Shown here: positions 18,113-26,134 of the stretch, in pieces | How the letters are laid out: the number at the start of each line of letters is the position of its first letter | Position numbering within the stretch: position 1 is the first letter of the stretch | From: a virus | Virus record (IMG/VR): IMGVR_UViG_3300030117_000325 | Span: 1 to 26,134 of that record | Direction: 5' to 3' (one strand) | Length of the DNA: 26,134 bases | Program-made: the position numbers and the translations under genes | Notes under the pieces: generated by a model | What the model was told of the DNA's origin: nothing | The model's database searches: none | The model's input: the letters and a program-made list of their open reading frames with translations, nothing else

Positions 18113-21100
18113 TTACATTGCTTCATCTACAGGAGATTCAGTTATCATTCCTCTGTTCTGCTCTGCTCTATATGTATCATAGTATTGTCTTATATTAGCA
18201 TATAAAGAAGTTGTCTCTGCCAATCTTTGTGTTAAGTCTGGAATATCTTCAATACTGTTTAATGTTTCATTAACTCTTTTAAGATTATGATGTGGTGCTA
18301 CATTAAGGCTTAACCACTCATTAAAACCTGCTTGGTTTTCAATCATAGCTAATTCCCCTCTAACAAAAGATACATAGTCAGTAGGATGATGTTCCGTAAA
18401 GTAGCCCTCCTCTCCTAATTTTTTAATAAGACTTTTTCTTTGTGTTACTTTATTTTCTATCCACGTTGTTAAGTGTTCTTTTTTTCCTAATAGTGTTTTA
18501 GCTTTGTATTCTGGATTATTCTGTACTTGTGCAACATATTCATCAGGCATAGTTCCAGACAATGACATACGTGTAACAATATCAATAAAGTTACTTTTTG
18601 TGTGTCTACTGTAGTGTTTATACTGAGAAAGTCCTAGTTTTGTCATTTCTGTTAATAGTTCACTTTTTACAGGAGAAGCAGTTAAACCCAGTATTTGTTT
18701 AAATAATCCATCTCTTACGTATAAGGGATGTCTTGCAAAAGGACTAAAATATCTTGGATCATAACCGTCTTTTATAGAAAGGTCTTGTTCTATACTTAAA
18801 TTGTCATCTCCAAAAACTTGAATATTTATCCAATCTTCATCGTCAAAAGCACTGCCTCTAAAATCAGGAAGGAATCTTCCTACCCTATTCCAAAAAGCAG
18901 TTGTAAACATATCAGGATCTTTTGTTGTTATTTCTGGTCCACCTACAGATTTGCTTAAACTAGAAATCCAATCAAGCATATTAACATTATCATTATAAAA
19001 CTGCCCTTTTGGATTTAGTGTTTCTGGACGCATTGCAGATCGTTGATCAAACTGCCCATACATATCTTTTATAACAGATGCAGGATAGGTAAAAGTAGCC
19101 AAGAGATCTGCATATCCCTTTTGTAATCTTTTCTCGTCACCTCCTGCAAAAATTATATCAGATATAAAATTGCCTCCTCCTCTCATGTCTGTTCCTATTG
19201 ATAAAAGTGCTACTTGTTGCATAAAAGTTTTATCATCAGGCATACTAATATCAGTGTTAGTATTCCAAAGCTTCCACGCAGAATCTCCAAGATATACATG
19301 AAGTGCCATTGGACCTAGTGTAGGTTGTATATTAATTATAGTTCCGTCTGCAGGATTTCTTACTTCATTCCACTGTAAACCGTTATTGTATCTTTCTCCT
19401 GCCATATTATAAGCAAGAGCTATAGGTAAAGTTCCTGTAAGATTTCTTGCCCATGCTTCTTCTGTTGTTTTTTTGGAAACAGGAATAACTTCTTCTTGTA
19501 CAGTTACATTTTTTCCTGTAGTTTTGTCAAAAACTTTTACTTTTCTAGTTTTTTGAGCTTCTGTACCCCATTCGGTAATACCTCTAGCAAATACTGAAAA
19601 AGGCATATAGTCATTTATAAATTGAATTTGACTTGCTACATATCTAGGAAAAGGAACAAAAGCAGTACCTGCCATTCCAACTAAATTCTTTTTAAAGAAA
19701 TTTATAGCGTATTTAGCAGCATGACTTGCAGCACCTTCTCCTTTTGCACCAAACTGTGACTGAAAAGAAAATCTAAAAGCTTCATCTACACCCTTTTCAA
19801 TTATATCTGAAGGAATTTCATCCCAAGTTCCATTGACCATTACCTCTCGTAAGTTTGTACCTATATTTTTATTATTTAATTGAGCTAACTTACGATCTAT
19901 AGTACCCATTAATACGGCACGTTTAAATTGGTGATCTGAAAAAGCATTAAATACATTAACCGTTGCTCCAAGATTTGCCATTTTATTAACAAATTTATTT
20001 TTAAACATACCTGCAGTTTCAATTTCTGCAGCAGCAGACTGATTAAATAATTTTCTAAATTCTACTGGAAATTTTTCTTCTAGTATGGCTTGGAAAGCTA
20101 AAGACTGCTCTCTGTCAATTATCATATTTTTCATTATAGCAGTAGGGTTAGCTAATTCAGAGACATTTGCTTTTCCAGACATACTTCTAAAAGTAGTTTC
20201 TAAAGATCTATCTAGAAGGTCTATTAATAGAAAAGCTCCTCCAAATGTAGTATTTCTAGCTGTAGTAGCTAGTTGAGATGTCATAAAAGCAATACGTGAA
20301 TCGTTTGCTAATCTTATTAAATCAACACCCTTACTTACAGAACCTTTTAAATTAAAAAGATTTTGTGCATTTATAACATTTTGCATAGCTTCTTCGTCTA
20401 CAGTAACAAATCTGCTATTATGTAGTGTGTTTACACTTTCAAGCATTTTTTTCATATGTACTTCAGCTTTATTTTTAAGATCAGCCTTTCGCAGTTTAGA
20501 AAATTGAGATTGCATGTTTAAAATTTTAGCAGCTTCTGATACTTCAGCCATATACAGAAGCGTCATGTCCTCAGTTTCAAGACCATACTTATCCATTATT
20601 TTAAGTATTGTTTTAAGTTCTTTTTTCTTTGTAGAGTCATTTATATAGTTAGCAAAAATCTCTGTTATTCGTAAAGGGAGTCCATCTCTTGTAGTTGGTA
20701 AGTTTAATTTTTGAGATAGTTCAAAACCTGCAGCAGAAATTCTTTTTATTCTGTCAAGTTTAACACTACTGATACTAAACGAACCGTCATTTTCTAGTAT
20801 AGCTTTTTTTATGTCTGTTCCTTTAGCTACTTTTTCAGGGTCTAACGCAGCCAATGCATCTAAAATGTATTCAAGTTTTTTGTTCTTTTTATTATACTTT
20901 AAGTTATTTTGTAAAAGAATATCTGCAGCCTCATTAAATGCAGCATTCCTTAATTTATTAGCTTCAAGACCTTTTGCAAAACCTTCTACAGTCCTGTCTG
21001 CTTGTTTTGTTAATGATCTAGAAGTAAGACCTCCAAGAACACCACCAGTAGTTGCTGAAATACCTGCAGTTAAACCTACATTAGCTTTACTATATTCATA

Positions 21101-21730
21101 ATCCTGATCTTCTAAAAGATCTGCTGAATCTACTAAAGACTTTTCATTGTAGTGTGCAATTATAGTTTCAGGTGTTGCAGAAAGTACACCACCAGTTACA
21201 ACACCTTTAGTAATAGCTTTTTTGTTTAATTGTTTTAAAGCAATTTTTGCAGCTTCAATACCACCTTTTCTAAGTACCCCTTGAATTATAGGAGTGGCAG
21301 TTCCTAAAGTAAAAAAACCTGCTGCGGCTGATGCAATATTTACAGGATTAGCTAGTTCAGATGCAAAATAATCTACCCCTGAGTCCATAAAACCTTCACC
21401 TTGAGTGTTCTCAAAAGCAAAACTTAATCTTGCATAAGCTTCTTTTTCTTCTTGAGGAACAGTGTCTCTGTCCATGTATGCGTAATCTTTAGCAATAGTA
21501 GTAGGATTACCAGACTTCCACCTAAAATGTTTTTGTACTCTGTCAATTATTTCTTCTTTTGACATTTCGTTTATTTCATCCCAAGTGAAATTTAAACGAT
21601 CTCCAGTTAAGAATGTTTTAGCATCACTCATAAAAAATATATTATTAGCGTAGTCATTTAAAGAATAGTCTTTAGCTACTCTGTCTACGTAATAGTCTTT
21701 GTTATTATAAGAGTTTTGAGGTTCAGCCAT
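18113..21730 (-). CDS. Large internal virion (ejection) protein
   Basis: This 1205-residue protein is the last gene of the leftward late unit. Hydrophobic, Gly/Ala-rich stretches near the N-terminal third (about residues 127-235: LANPVNIASAAAGFFTLGT, VTGGVLSATPETII, GLTAGISATTGGVLGGL) alternate with long soluble helical regions. This is the pattern of the large ejection proteins of podoviruses (T7 gp16 analogues), which enter the host envelope to carry DNA. No lytic transglycosylase motif is seen at its N-terminus. A different gene upstream (23688-24506) may supply that activity. It lacks a clear Shine-Dalgarno sequence. The role is inferred from size, order and composition. Confidence 0.6.
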   Translation of the reverse strand: MAEPQNSYNNKDYYVDRVAKDYSLNDYANNIFFMSDAKTFLTGDRLNFTWDEINEMSKEEIIDRVQKHFRWKSGNPTTIAKDYAYMDRDTVPQEEKEAYARLSFAFENTQGEGFMDSGVDYFASELANPVNIASAAAGFFTLGTATPIIQGVLRKGGIEAAKIALKQLNKKAITKGVVTGGVLSATPETIIAHYNEKSLVDSADLLEDQDYEYSKANVGLTAGISATTGGVLGGLTSRSLTKQADRTVEGFAKGLEANKLRNAAFNEAADILLQNNLKYNKKNKKLEYILDALAALDPEKVAKGTDIKKAILENDGSFSISSVKLDRIKRISAAGFELSQKLNLPTTRDGLPLRITEIFANYINDSTKKKELKTILKIMDKYGLETEDMTLLYMAEVSEAAKILNMQSQFSKLRKADLKNKAEVHMKKMLESVNTLHNSRFVTVDEEAMQNVINAQNLFNLKGSVSKGVDLIRLANDSRIAFMTSQLATTARNTTFGGAFLLIDLLDRSLETTFRSMSGKANVSELANPTAIMKNMIIDREQSLAFQAILEEKFPVEFRKLFNQSAAAEIETAGMFKNKFVNKMANLGATVNVFNAFSDHQFKRAVLMGTIDRKLAQLNNKNIGTNLREVMVNGTWDEIPSDIIEKGVDEAFRFSFQSQFGAKGEGAASHAAKYAINFFKKNLVGMAGTAFVPFPRYVASQIQFINDYMPFSVFARGITEWGTEAQKTRKVKVFDKTTGKNVTVQEEVIPVSKKTTEEAWARNLTGTLPIALAYNMAGERYNNGLQWNEVRNPADGTIINIQPTLGPMALHVYLGDSAWKLWNTNTDISMPDDKTFMQQVALLSIGTDMRGGGNFISDIIFAGGDEKRLQKGYADLLATFTYPASVIKDMYGQFDQRSAMRPETLNPKGQFYNDNVNMLDWISSLSKSVGGPEITTKDPDMFTTAFWNRVGRFLPDFRGSAFDDEDWINIQVFGDDNLSIEQDLSIKDGYDPRYFSPFARHPLYVRDGLFKQILGLTASPVKSELLTEMTKLGLSQYKHYSRHTKSNFIDIVTRMSLSGTMPDEYVAQVQNNPEYKAKTLLGKKEHLTTWIENKVTQRKSLIKKLGEEGYFTEHHPTDYVSFVRGELAMIENQAGFNEWLSLNVAPHHNLKRVNETLNSIEDIPDLTQRLAETTSLYANIRQYYDTYRAEQNRGMITESPVDEAM

Positions 21731-21747
21731 GTGTATAAGGTACTTTC

Positions 21748-23019
21748 TTACTTAACTCTTAATGCCATATTTAGTATTTCATTTATTTCATCTGCGGTTA
21801 ATTTAGAAGTATCCTTTTCCTCTAAATCTTTGGCAATAGATCTTTGTATTTTCTCCCACAGGTCTTGTTGAGTTGGGTCTTGAGATATAACACGCAAATC
21901 TTGAGCTTTTTCTTGAATCTCTGGCATATCTTGTTGGTGACGAGGTGTTACTGTAAAAGCAAACGACTTGCCTTCTTCTGGCTTTATTAAAAACTGTAAT
22001 TGAGCATATTTTACTTCTACTTTAGGTTTATAATCCTTATTAAGAGCCTCATTATTACCTTGTACGTAGTCTCTTACTCTATTAGCTACTGTTGCTATAC
22101 TTTCAGGATCGTCTGTTCGTTTTAATAATTCATCTAATCTTTCTTTTAAAAACTTTTCTGCATCATATTCACTATATCCGTATTGTCCTTCTAATCTAAA
22201 TATAACATCAGGTATATATCCGTAAATGCTTTTCATTGCATCTGAACCTGAAATTAAATTATCTGTCATATCAAATTGTAAACCCTCTTCTAAAGAATTT
22301 ACAAAAAGTTGAAACCTTTTTTGTAGTCTTTGATCCTGTATTGCAGATCTTCTTCCTAATGTAGCTTTTGAATAATCTATATCAAATCCTTCAATTCGTT
22401 GTTTAGGTATAGTGCTTGCTTGTGCTAATAAATCTTGAGCGTTTAGACCTCCTATATTAGCATTTTGTAGTAAGTTAGTAGCTTCTAATCTAGGATTTAA
22501 AGTTAAAGCAGAAGATAAAAGATTCATAAAAGTATTTTTTTCATCTTTAGCATTAGGATCATTCTTAGCTTTATTCACATAAATTCCTGCTAATTGACTT
22601 ATAGCATCGTCATATGACATACCTTCTGGTAAGGAAATATCAGTAGTTTGTATAACACCTAATATTTCATTTCTAGTTAAAGGTTTTCCCTGCTCATTAG
22701 CATTAGTAATAGCTTTTTCTATGCCTACTAAACCTGATCCATACAAACCGCTAGGTCTTTGTGCTAGTGCAATAACTTCTGCTTCTGACAAACTGTAATT
22801 ATCTTGTAGCATTGTTCCTATTCTTTTTAAGTCTTTTGCTCTTAGAGTAGCTTCTTCATACGCAGGTAATCCTTTACTTTCTGCTGTTCCATATAAGTCA
22901 GAAAAATAATCATCTGCTCGTGCCTGACGAGTCTCTAGGTTCTCTTTTAACGTATTCATCATAGAAGCTTTACGATACTTACCTTCTAATGACTTCATAA
23001 AATTTGGTGCGATTTTCAT
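21748..23019 (-). CDS. Putative internal virion protein, 423 aa
   Basis: A soluble, mainly helical protein, second from last in the late unit. It begins MKIAPNFMKSLEGKYRKASM, and a charged helix with LETRQARADDYF follows. The remainder has repeated Asn/Gln/Leu-rich helical segments (LLQNANIGGLNAQDLLAQAS). No family is recognised. The position between mid-size late genes and the 1205-residue ejection protein is like that of T7 gp15. The start overlaps the stop of the preceding gene (ATGA on the minus strand), with GAGGAAACA upstream. Confidence 0.55.
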   Translation of the reverse strand: MKIAPNFMKSLEGKYRKASMMNTLKENLETRQARADDYFSDLYGTAESKGLPAYEEATLRAKDLKRIGTMLQDNYSLSEAEVIALAQRPSGLYGSGLVGIEKAITNANEQGKPLTRNEILGVIQTTDISLPEGMSYDDAISQLAGIYVNKAKNDPNAKDEKNTFMNLLSSALTLNPRLEATNLLQNANIGGLNAQDLLAQASTIPKQRIEGFDIDYSKATLGRRSAIQDQRLQKRFQLFVNSLEEGLQFDMTDNLISGSDAMKSIYGYIPDVIFRLEGQYGYSEYDAEKFLKERLDELLKRTDDPESIATVANRVRDYVQGNNEALNKDYKPKVEVKYAQLQFLIKPEEGKSFAFTVTPRHQQDMPEIQEKAQDLRVISQDPTQQDLWEKIQRSIAKDLEEKDTSKLTADEINEILNMALRVK

Positions 23020-23687
23020 ACCATTGTTTCCTCAGTTGGTCTTGCCATTAAACCTTTTTTCATAGGCATTTCTTCTATCTGTTCTTCTTGAACAGCCTGT
23101 TGCTGTGCATTAATAGGAACAGGATCTGGACTAGGTTCTATTTCAGACTGTCGTGTAGGTAATCCTGCTTTTCGTAAAATATCAGAAACTGAGTTGCCTT
23201 CTAATTGCGCTCTTGTCATATCATTAACATTTCTATCGTGTATGGCTTTCTTAACAACTCTTCCTTCAGCAAGATCTTTATATGAAACAAGGTAATCTAT
23301 ATTCATTGCTTCAGCTTGATTTTTAATAATTTCTATTAAGACAGGTTCTATAATATAAGAAACGTCAAGCGTATGCAAACCGTCCATAACATTCTTTTTA
23401 GTCATGCCTTGTACTATAGCCTTTATAGGTATTCCCTGTTGCACTAACGTAAATATTTCTTCTTGTGTTTCAGACTGTTTAAGTGTATCTAAGTACAAAG
23501 CTAAAACTTCGTCTACTTTACTTAATTCAGGGGGGTTTTCATAGGGTCTGCTTCCAAGTTTTTTTGTTAAGGACTGACCTGCTACTGGTGCTTCAAACAT
23601 CATAGGATTAGGTGCTTGAGCACTTAACTGCCTTATACTCCTTAGTCTCCTTGCATTATCTAAATCTATTTTGATAGGATCTAACAT
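23016..23687 (-). CDS. Hypothetical late protein, 223 aa
   Basis: A late-unit protein whose ATG directly follows the stop of the gene before it (TAAATG), with GAAGG as ribosome-binding site. The first half has a helical domain (LSKVDEVLALYLDTLKQSE, PIKAIVQGMTKKNVMDGLHT). The last 60 residues are Pro/Glu/Gln-rich and probably disordered (PSPDPVPINAQQQAVQEEQIE), as in scaffold-like or internal virion proteins. No family is recognised. It is coupled by ATGA to the next gene. Confidence 0.55.
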   Translation of the reverse strand: MLDPIKIDLDNARRLRSIRQLSAQAPNPMMFEAPVAGQSLTKKLGSRPYENPPELSKVDEVLALYLDTLKQSETQEEIFTLVQQGIPIKAIVQGMTKKNVMDGLHTLDVSYIIEPVLIEIIKNQAEAMNIDYLVSYKDLAEGRVVKKAIHDRNVNDMTRAQLEGNSVSDILRKAGLPTRQSEIEPSPDPVPINAQQQAVQEEQIEEMPMKKGLMARPTEETMV

Positions 23688-24506
23688 TTAATCGCCTTCC
23701 ATCCATGATTTTACAGCAGCTTCAATTTCATGATCTTCTGCGTTTCGCAATCCTACCCATGTATTTTTAATCACAGGAAGATACTCTGCCATACTATTTT
23801 TATTTTTAGTTAAATCGTCAAGTTTCCAATCAAACATAAGATCTTGAGTATTCTTATTAAACGGAATCTCATCCAGTCGATCTTTGTCAAATAAGTCTGA
23901 CTTGTTTATTATCTCACGTATAAGTGTTCCTGTCAACTGATAAAATCCTACAGGAGTAGCAAAATCTTTAGGTCTTCCTCCACGAACTTCTTGCACTGCC
24001 TTACCATACTCTCCATCTATAGCTGTAAATTCCAGTACTTCAGCTAAAGACATTTCGGATACTTTTACGTCTTTAAATTGGTTTGCAACTCCTTGATAAA
24101 TAGCATCAGAAGGATTAGGATTCCCTGCTTTAAAGTTTTCGTATTTATTCATTAGCCTGTCAAATGGACGAACTCTGTTTATGTCTGGTTCACTAGAAGG
24201 CATACTAGGGTCTTTAAAACTTTCTGGACGCATTGGAGGTGCGTCTATTTCACTAAAATCTATTGCTTGTTTTGGTTTTTTGTTTGAATAAATTGAGTTT
24301 ATTAAATCTACAACAAACTGATAAGACTCGTCCTGTTTTACACCTATACCTTGATCGCCTTTAAAAAAAGACATTCTGTCTTTATCTTTAATTGAATTAG
24401 GGCGAGGAGGTGGAGTCATTAAACCACTGCCTACTTGTAATTGCATTTCTGGATACAATTCAGTTTTATGTTTTTCTATTAATTCATTAATGTTATAGTC
24501 TGTCAT
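23688..24506 (-). CDS. Virion protein with possible muralytic domain
   Basis: This is a 272-residue protein. The N-terminal 150 residues are low-complexity and Pro/Ser/Asp-rich. Residues about 155-235 contain LEFTAIDGEYGKA, RGGRPKDFATPVGFYQLTG and TLIREI, then TQDLMFDWKL, which follows the order of phage muramidase and transglycosylase folds (an acidic residue, a Gly/Arg-rich turn, 'TGxYQxxxxTLRE', then a 'QDxL' helix). Glu166 would be the catalytic acid. If right, it is a virion-borne wall-degrading enzyme used at DNA entry. The ribosome-binding site is AAGGA, 5 nt from the start. The assignment is motif-level only. Confidence 0.55.
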   Translation of the reverse strand: MTDYNINELIEKHKTELYPEMQLQVGSGLMTPPPRPNSIKDKDRMSFFKGDQGIGVKQDESYQFVVDLINSIYSNKKPKQAIDFSEIDAPPMRPESFKDPSMPSSEPDINRVRPFDRLMNKYENFKAGNPNPSDAIYQGVANQFKDVKVSEMSLAEVLEFTAIDGEYGKAVQEVRGGRPKDFATPVGFYQLTGTLIREIINKSDLFDKDRLDEIPFNKNTQDLMFDWKLDDLTKNKNSMAEYLPVIKNTWVGLRNAEDHEIEAAVKSWMEGD

Positions 24507-24518
24507 TAGTAGTCCTTA

Positions 24519-26134
24519 TTAAGTTGACACTGTACCACCAGTGGCTTTACTTACTAGTATTTTTAATCCTGCATCAAGTATAGATCCCCAAAAACCACCA
24601 GAAGCTTCTGCTGCGGCTTTAGCTGCGGCTATATCTTCTGCAACAGCTAAATTAGTTAAAGTATATTGTTGTTGTTTAGCAGCTTTAGCAGTTGAGAATG
24701 TAAAATCTAATATGTCTCTATCTCGTTGCCACATGTTAGCGTAGGCAGTATTAGTTAATCCCAAAGCTGTTTGTGCATTAATTTGATTAGATGCATTAGT
24801 TATAGCATTGTTTTGAGTAGTAATAGACTGCCTCCATTTAGCATTAGATGATGCTATTTCTAATTGATTTTCAGCATTAAACTGTTCTCTGTTATTATCT
24901 AAGTTTTCATAAAACTGAAGCATTGTATTCTCTTGCCCTGCATTATACTGAGCAATAGCATTTGCCTGTCCTGCGTTATACTGCGATGTCTGTGCTTCTA
25001 AACTAGCAAAAAATTTACTTGTTTCTTGATCAAACTGTTCTGCTGCATTTTCGGCTGCAACATCAGTAAACAATGCTTGAACACGAGACTGTGCTTCAAA
25101 CATTGCTGCCTGTTGATCAATTTCAAGATTAGACATATCCATTTCAAGAAAAGATTTAGCGTTTTGAACTGCCGCCTGTTGTCTGTTATTTAAGTTAGTA
25201 AGATCTACCTGTGTCATAGCAGCAACATCAGCCATAAGTTTAGCTTGTTGATTAGACAGATTAGTTAAATCTACTGTCTGTGCCATCCTAGCATTTTCTA
25301 GTGCTATTGTTTGTTCTGCTGAAAAGTTCATATTAGCTATATCAGATATTTTAGCTGCATTCTGAACACGAGCTTGAAAAGCTTGATCAAACTCTTGACC
25401 CATAAACTGCGCTCTTTTTTCGGCTCTAAGCATAGCCATCTGTTGACGATTGCTCAAGTTCATAGATTCAAACTGAGCAGTAGTTTGAGCATCAGCCATT
25501 GCTATCGGCATCGCTGATTCCATTGCCGCTTGTACAATAGCTTGTCCTGCTAATGACGATGCAGACATGCCTCGTTTAGCTAATGCTGCAACAGCCTGTC
25601 GCATTCCCCCTGCTGCCCAAGCAGGAGGTTCACTACCCTCAAAGTCCTCCATAAGAGAAGTAAGCTGACCTTTAACAGTAGCAGCAGAAGAAGGTGCGCC
25701 TGTAGCCGCCTCTACTCCTTCAACAAATTTAGAAGCTTTTGCTGCATCTGCAACACCTTCAATTAACTCTCCACCTTCTACAACTCTTTTATCAGGTGCA
25801 ATTACTTTTTGAGCTTCTCCTAATTGAGGTGCTTTTAAATCTAATTGAGCTAATTTATCAGGAGGAAGTTGAGCAGGATCAACCTGTGCTTCCTCTGAAA
25901 CAACTCCTACAGGTTTTTCAACTGCAGCTTTTTTGTCAATATCATCTTGTGCTTTATGTACTGAAATATCAGCTAAAGCTTCAGGAACAGTAGCTTCTAC
26001 AACATTATCCACAACATTAACAGTATCTCCTGTTGTTCGGTCTTTTAATTGTCCTGTACCTGTAGCTATTTCTCCTTCTTTTACTTGCTCGTCTGTAACG
26101 AGATCAGGTTTAATTTTAACATCAGAGCCTACTG
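24519..26134 (-). CDS. Repeat-rich Ala/Gln virion protein (5' end missing)
   Basis: The frame stays open to the window edge, so its true start lies outside; a GTG at 26012 is only an internal in-frame codon. The visible 538 residues comprise an acidic N-terminal part and an Ala/Met-rich middle. Next is a tandem series of about 22-residue units ('MD/VDLTNLxNxQQAAxxxA': VDLTNLSNQQAKLMADVAAM, VDLTNLNNRQQAAVQNAKSF, MDMSNLEIDQQAAMFEAQSR). A Gln/Asn-rich coiled-coil region with SQYNAGQANAIAQYNAGQEN follows, then a C-terminal hydrophobic FWGSILDAGLKILVS. It is most likely an internal virion or tail-associated structural protein. The next gene begins 12 nt downstream. Confidence 0.7.
   Translation of the reverse strand, partial: VGSDVKIKPDLVTDEQVKEGEIATGTGQLKDRTTGDTVNVVDNVVEATVPEALADISVHKAQDDIDKKAAVEKPVGVVSEEAQVDPAQLPPDKLAQLDLKAPQLGEAQKVIAPDKRVVEGGELIEGVADAAKASKFVEGVEAATGAPSSAATVKGQLTSLMEDFEGSEPPAWAAGGMRQAVAALAKRGMSASSLAGQAIVQAAMESAMPIAMADAQTTAQFESMNLSNRQQMAMLRAEKRAQFMGQEFDQAFQARVQNAAKISDIANMNFSAEQTIALENARMAQTVDLTNLSNQQAKLMADVAAMTQVDLTNLNNRQQAAVQNAKSFLEMDMSNLEIDQQAAMFEAQSRVQALFTDVAAENAAEQFDQETSKFFASLEAQTSQYNAGQANAIAQYNAGQENTMLQFYENLDNNREQFNAENQLEIASSNAKWRQSITTQNNAITNASNQINAQTALGLTNTAYANMWQRDRDILDFTFSTAKAAKQQQYTLTNLAVAEDIAAAKAAAEASGGFWGSILDAGLKILVSKATGGTVST

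Noticed and set aside
24541-24744. Small + strand frames opposite the late genes (also at 20085, 20811 and 25739)
   Set aside because: They mirror the codon pattern of the large minus-strand genes, lack ribosome-binding sites and have low-complexity products.
1-26134. Phage single-subunit RNA polymerase
   Set aside because: None of the frames shows its motifs. The consensus sigma-70 promoters suggest host RNA polymerase is used at least early on.

Overview
This is a 26-kb piece of an AT-rich tailed-phage genome, most likely a marine short-tailed phage (podovirus) infecting an alphaproteobacterium. Three things point there. (1) A T7-like replication cassette lies in one operon. (2) The family-A DNA polymerase carries an inserted pair of DnaJ-type CxxC zinc motifs; from memory, this was reported for the SAR116 phage HMO-2011 and its relatives. 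(3) There is a tiny CHCC zinc-finger gene of the type common in alphaproteobacteria and mitochondria. No host genes, rRNA or tRNA were seen.

Layout. 1-942 holds no convincing gene. It has a sigma-70-like promoter, four of the five copies of a conserved 17-bp inverted repeat, and a dense run of small perfect or near-perfect stem-loops. 943-1897 carries a two-helix membrane protein and a cysteine-rich gp88-like protein. A second consensus promoter at 1894-1922 and the fifth inverted repeat then precede a tightly packed early operon (2007-7089). That operon has about 17 small genes, mostly overlapping or with ATGA/TAATG junctions, including a DUF932 protein and several zinc-binding mini-proteins. 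A tyrosine recombinase (7064-7981) follows.

8030-15800 is the DNA-metabolism block: zinc-ribbon/TOPRIM primase, GIY-YIG protein, DnaB/gp4-type helicase, DNA polymerase A, a putative single-strand-binding protein, a Cas4-like iron-sulphur nuclease, T7-type endonuclease I, a DUF3310 protein and a MazG-like pyrophosphohydrolase. A class II (B12-dependent) ribonucleotide reductase (15954-17867) and a 49-residue basic protein end the rightward unit at a strong intrinsic terminator (18069-18109).

18113-26134 is transcribed leftward, converging on that terminator. It encodes late virion proteins: a repeat-rich Ala/Gln protein cut by the window edge, a protein with a possible muralytic domain, two mid-size proteins of unknown role, and a 1205-residue protein resembling the large ejection proteins of podoviruses.

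The genes fit one programme: early small proteins for host takeover, self-sufficient replication and nucleotide supply (RNR, MazG, host-DNA-degrading nucleases), an integrase allowing lysogeny, then virion assembly. The part least explained by known families is the structured early leader (1-942 and 1894-1974), where a repeated hairpin followed by T residues punctuates an array of other hairpins.
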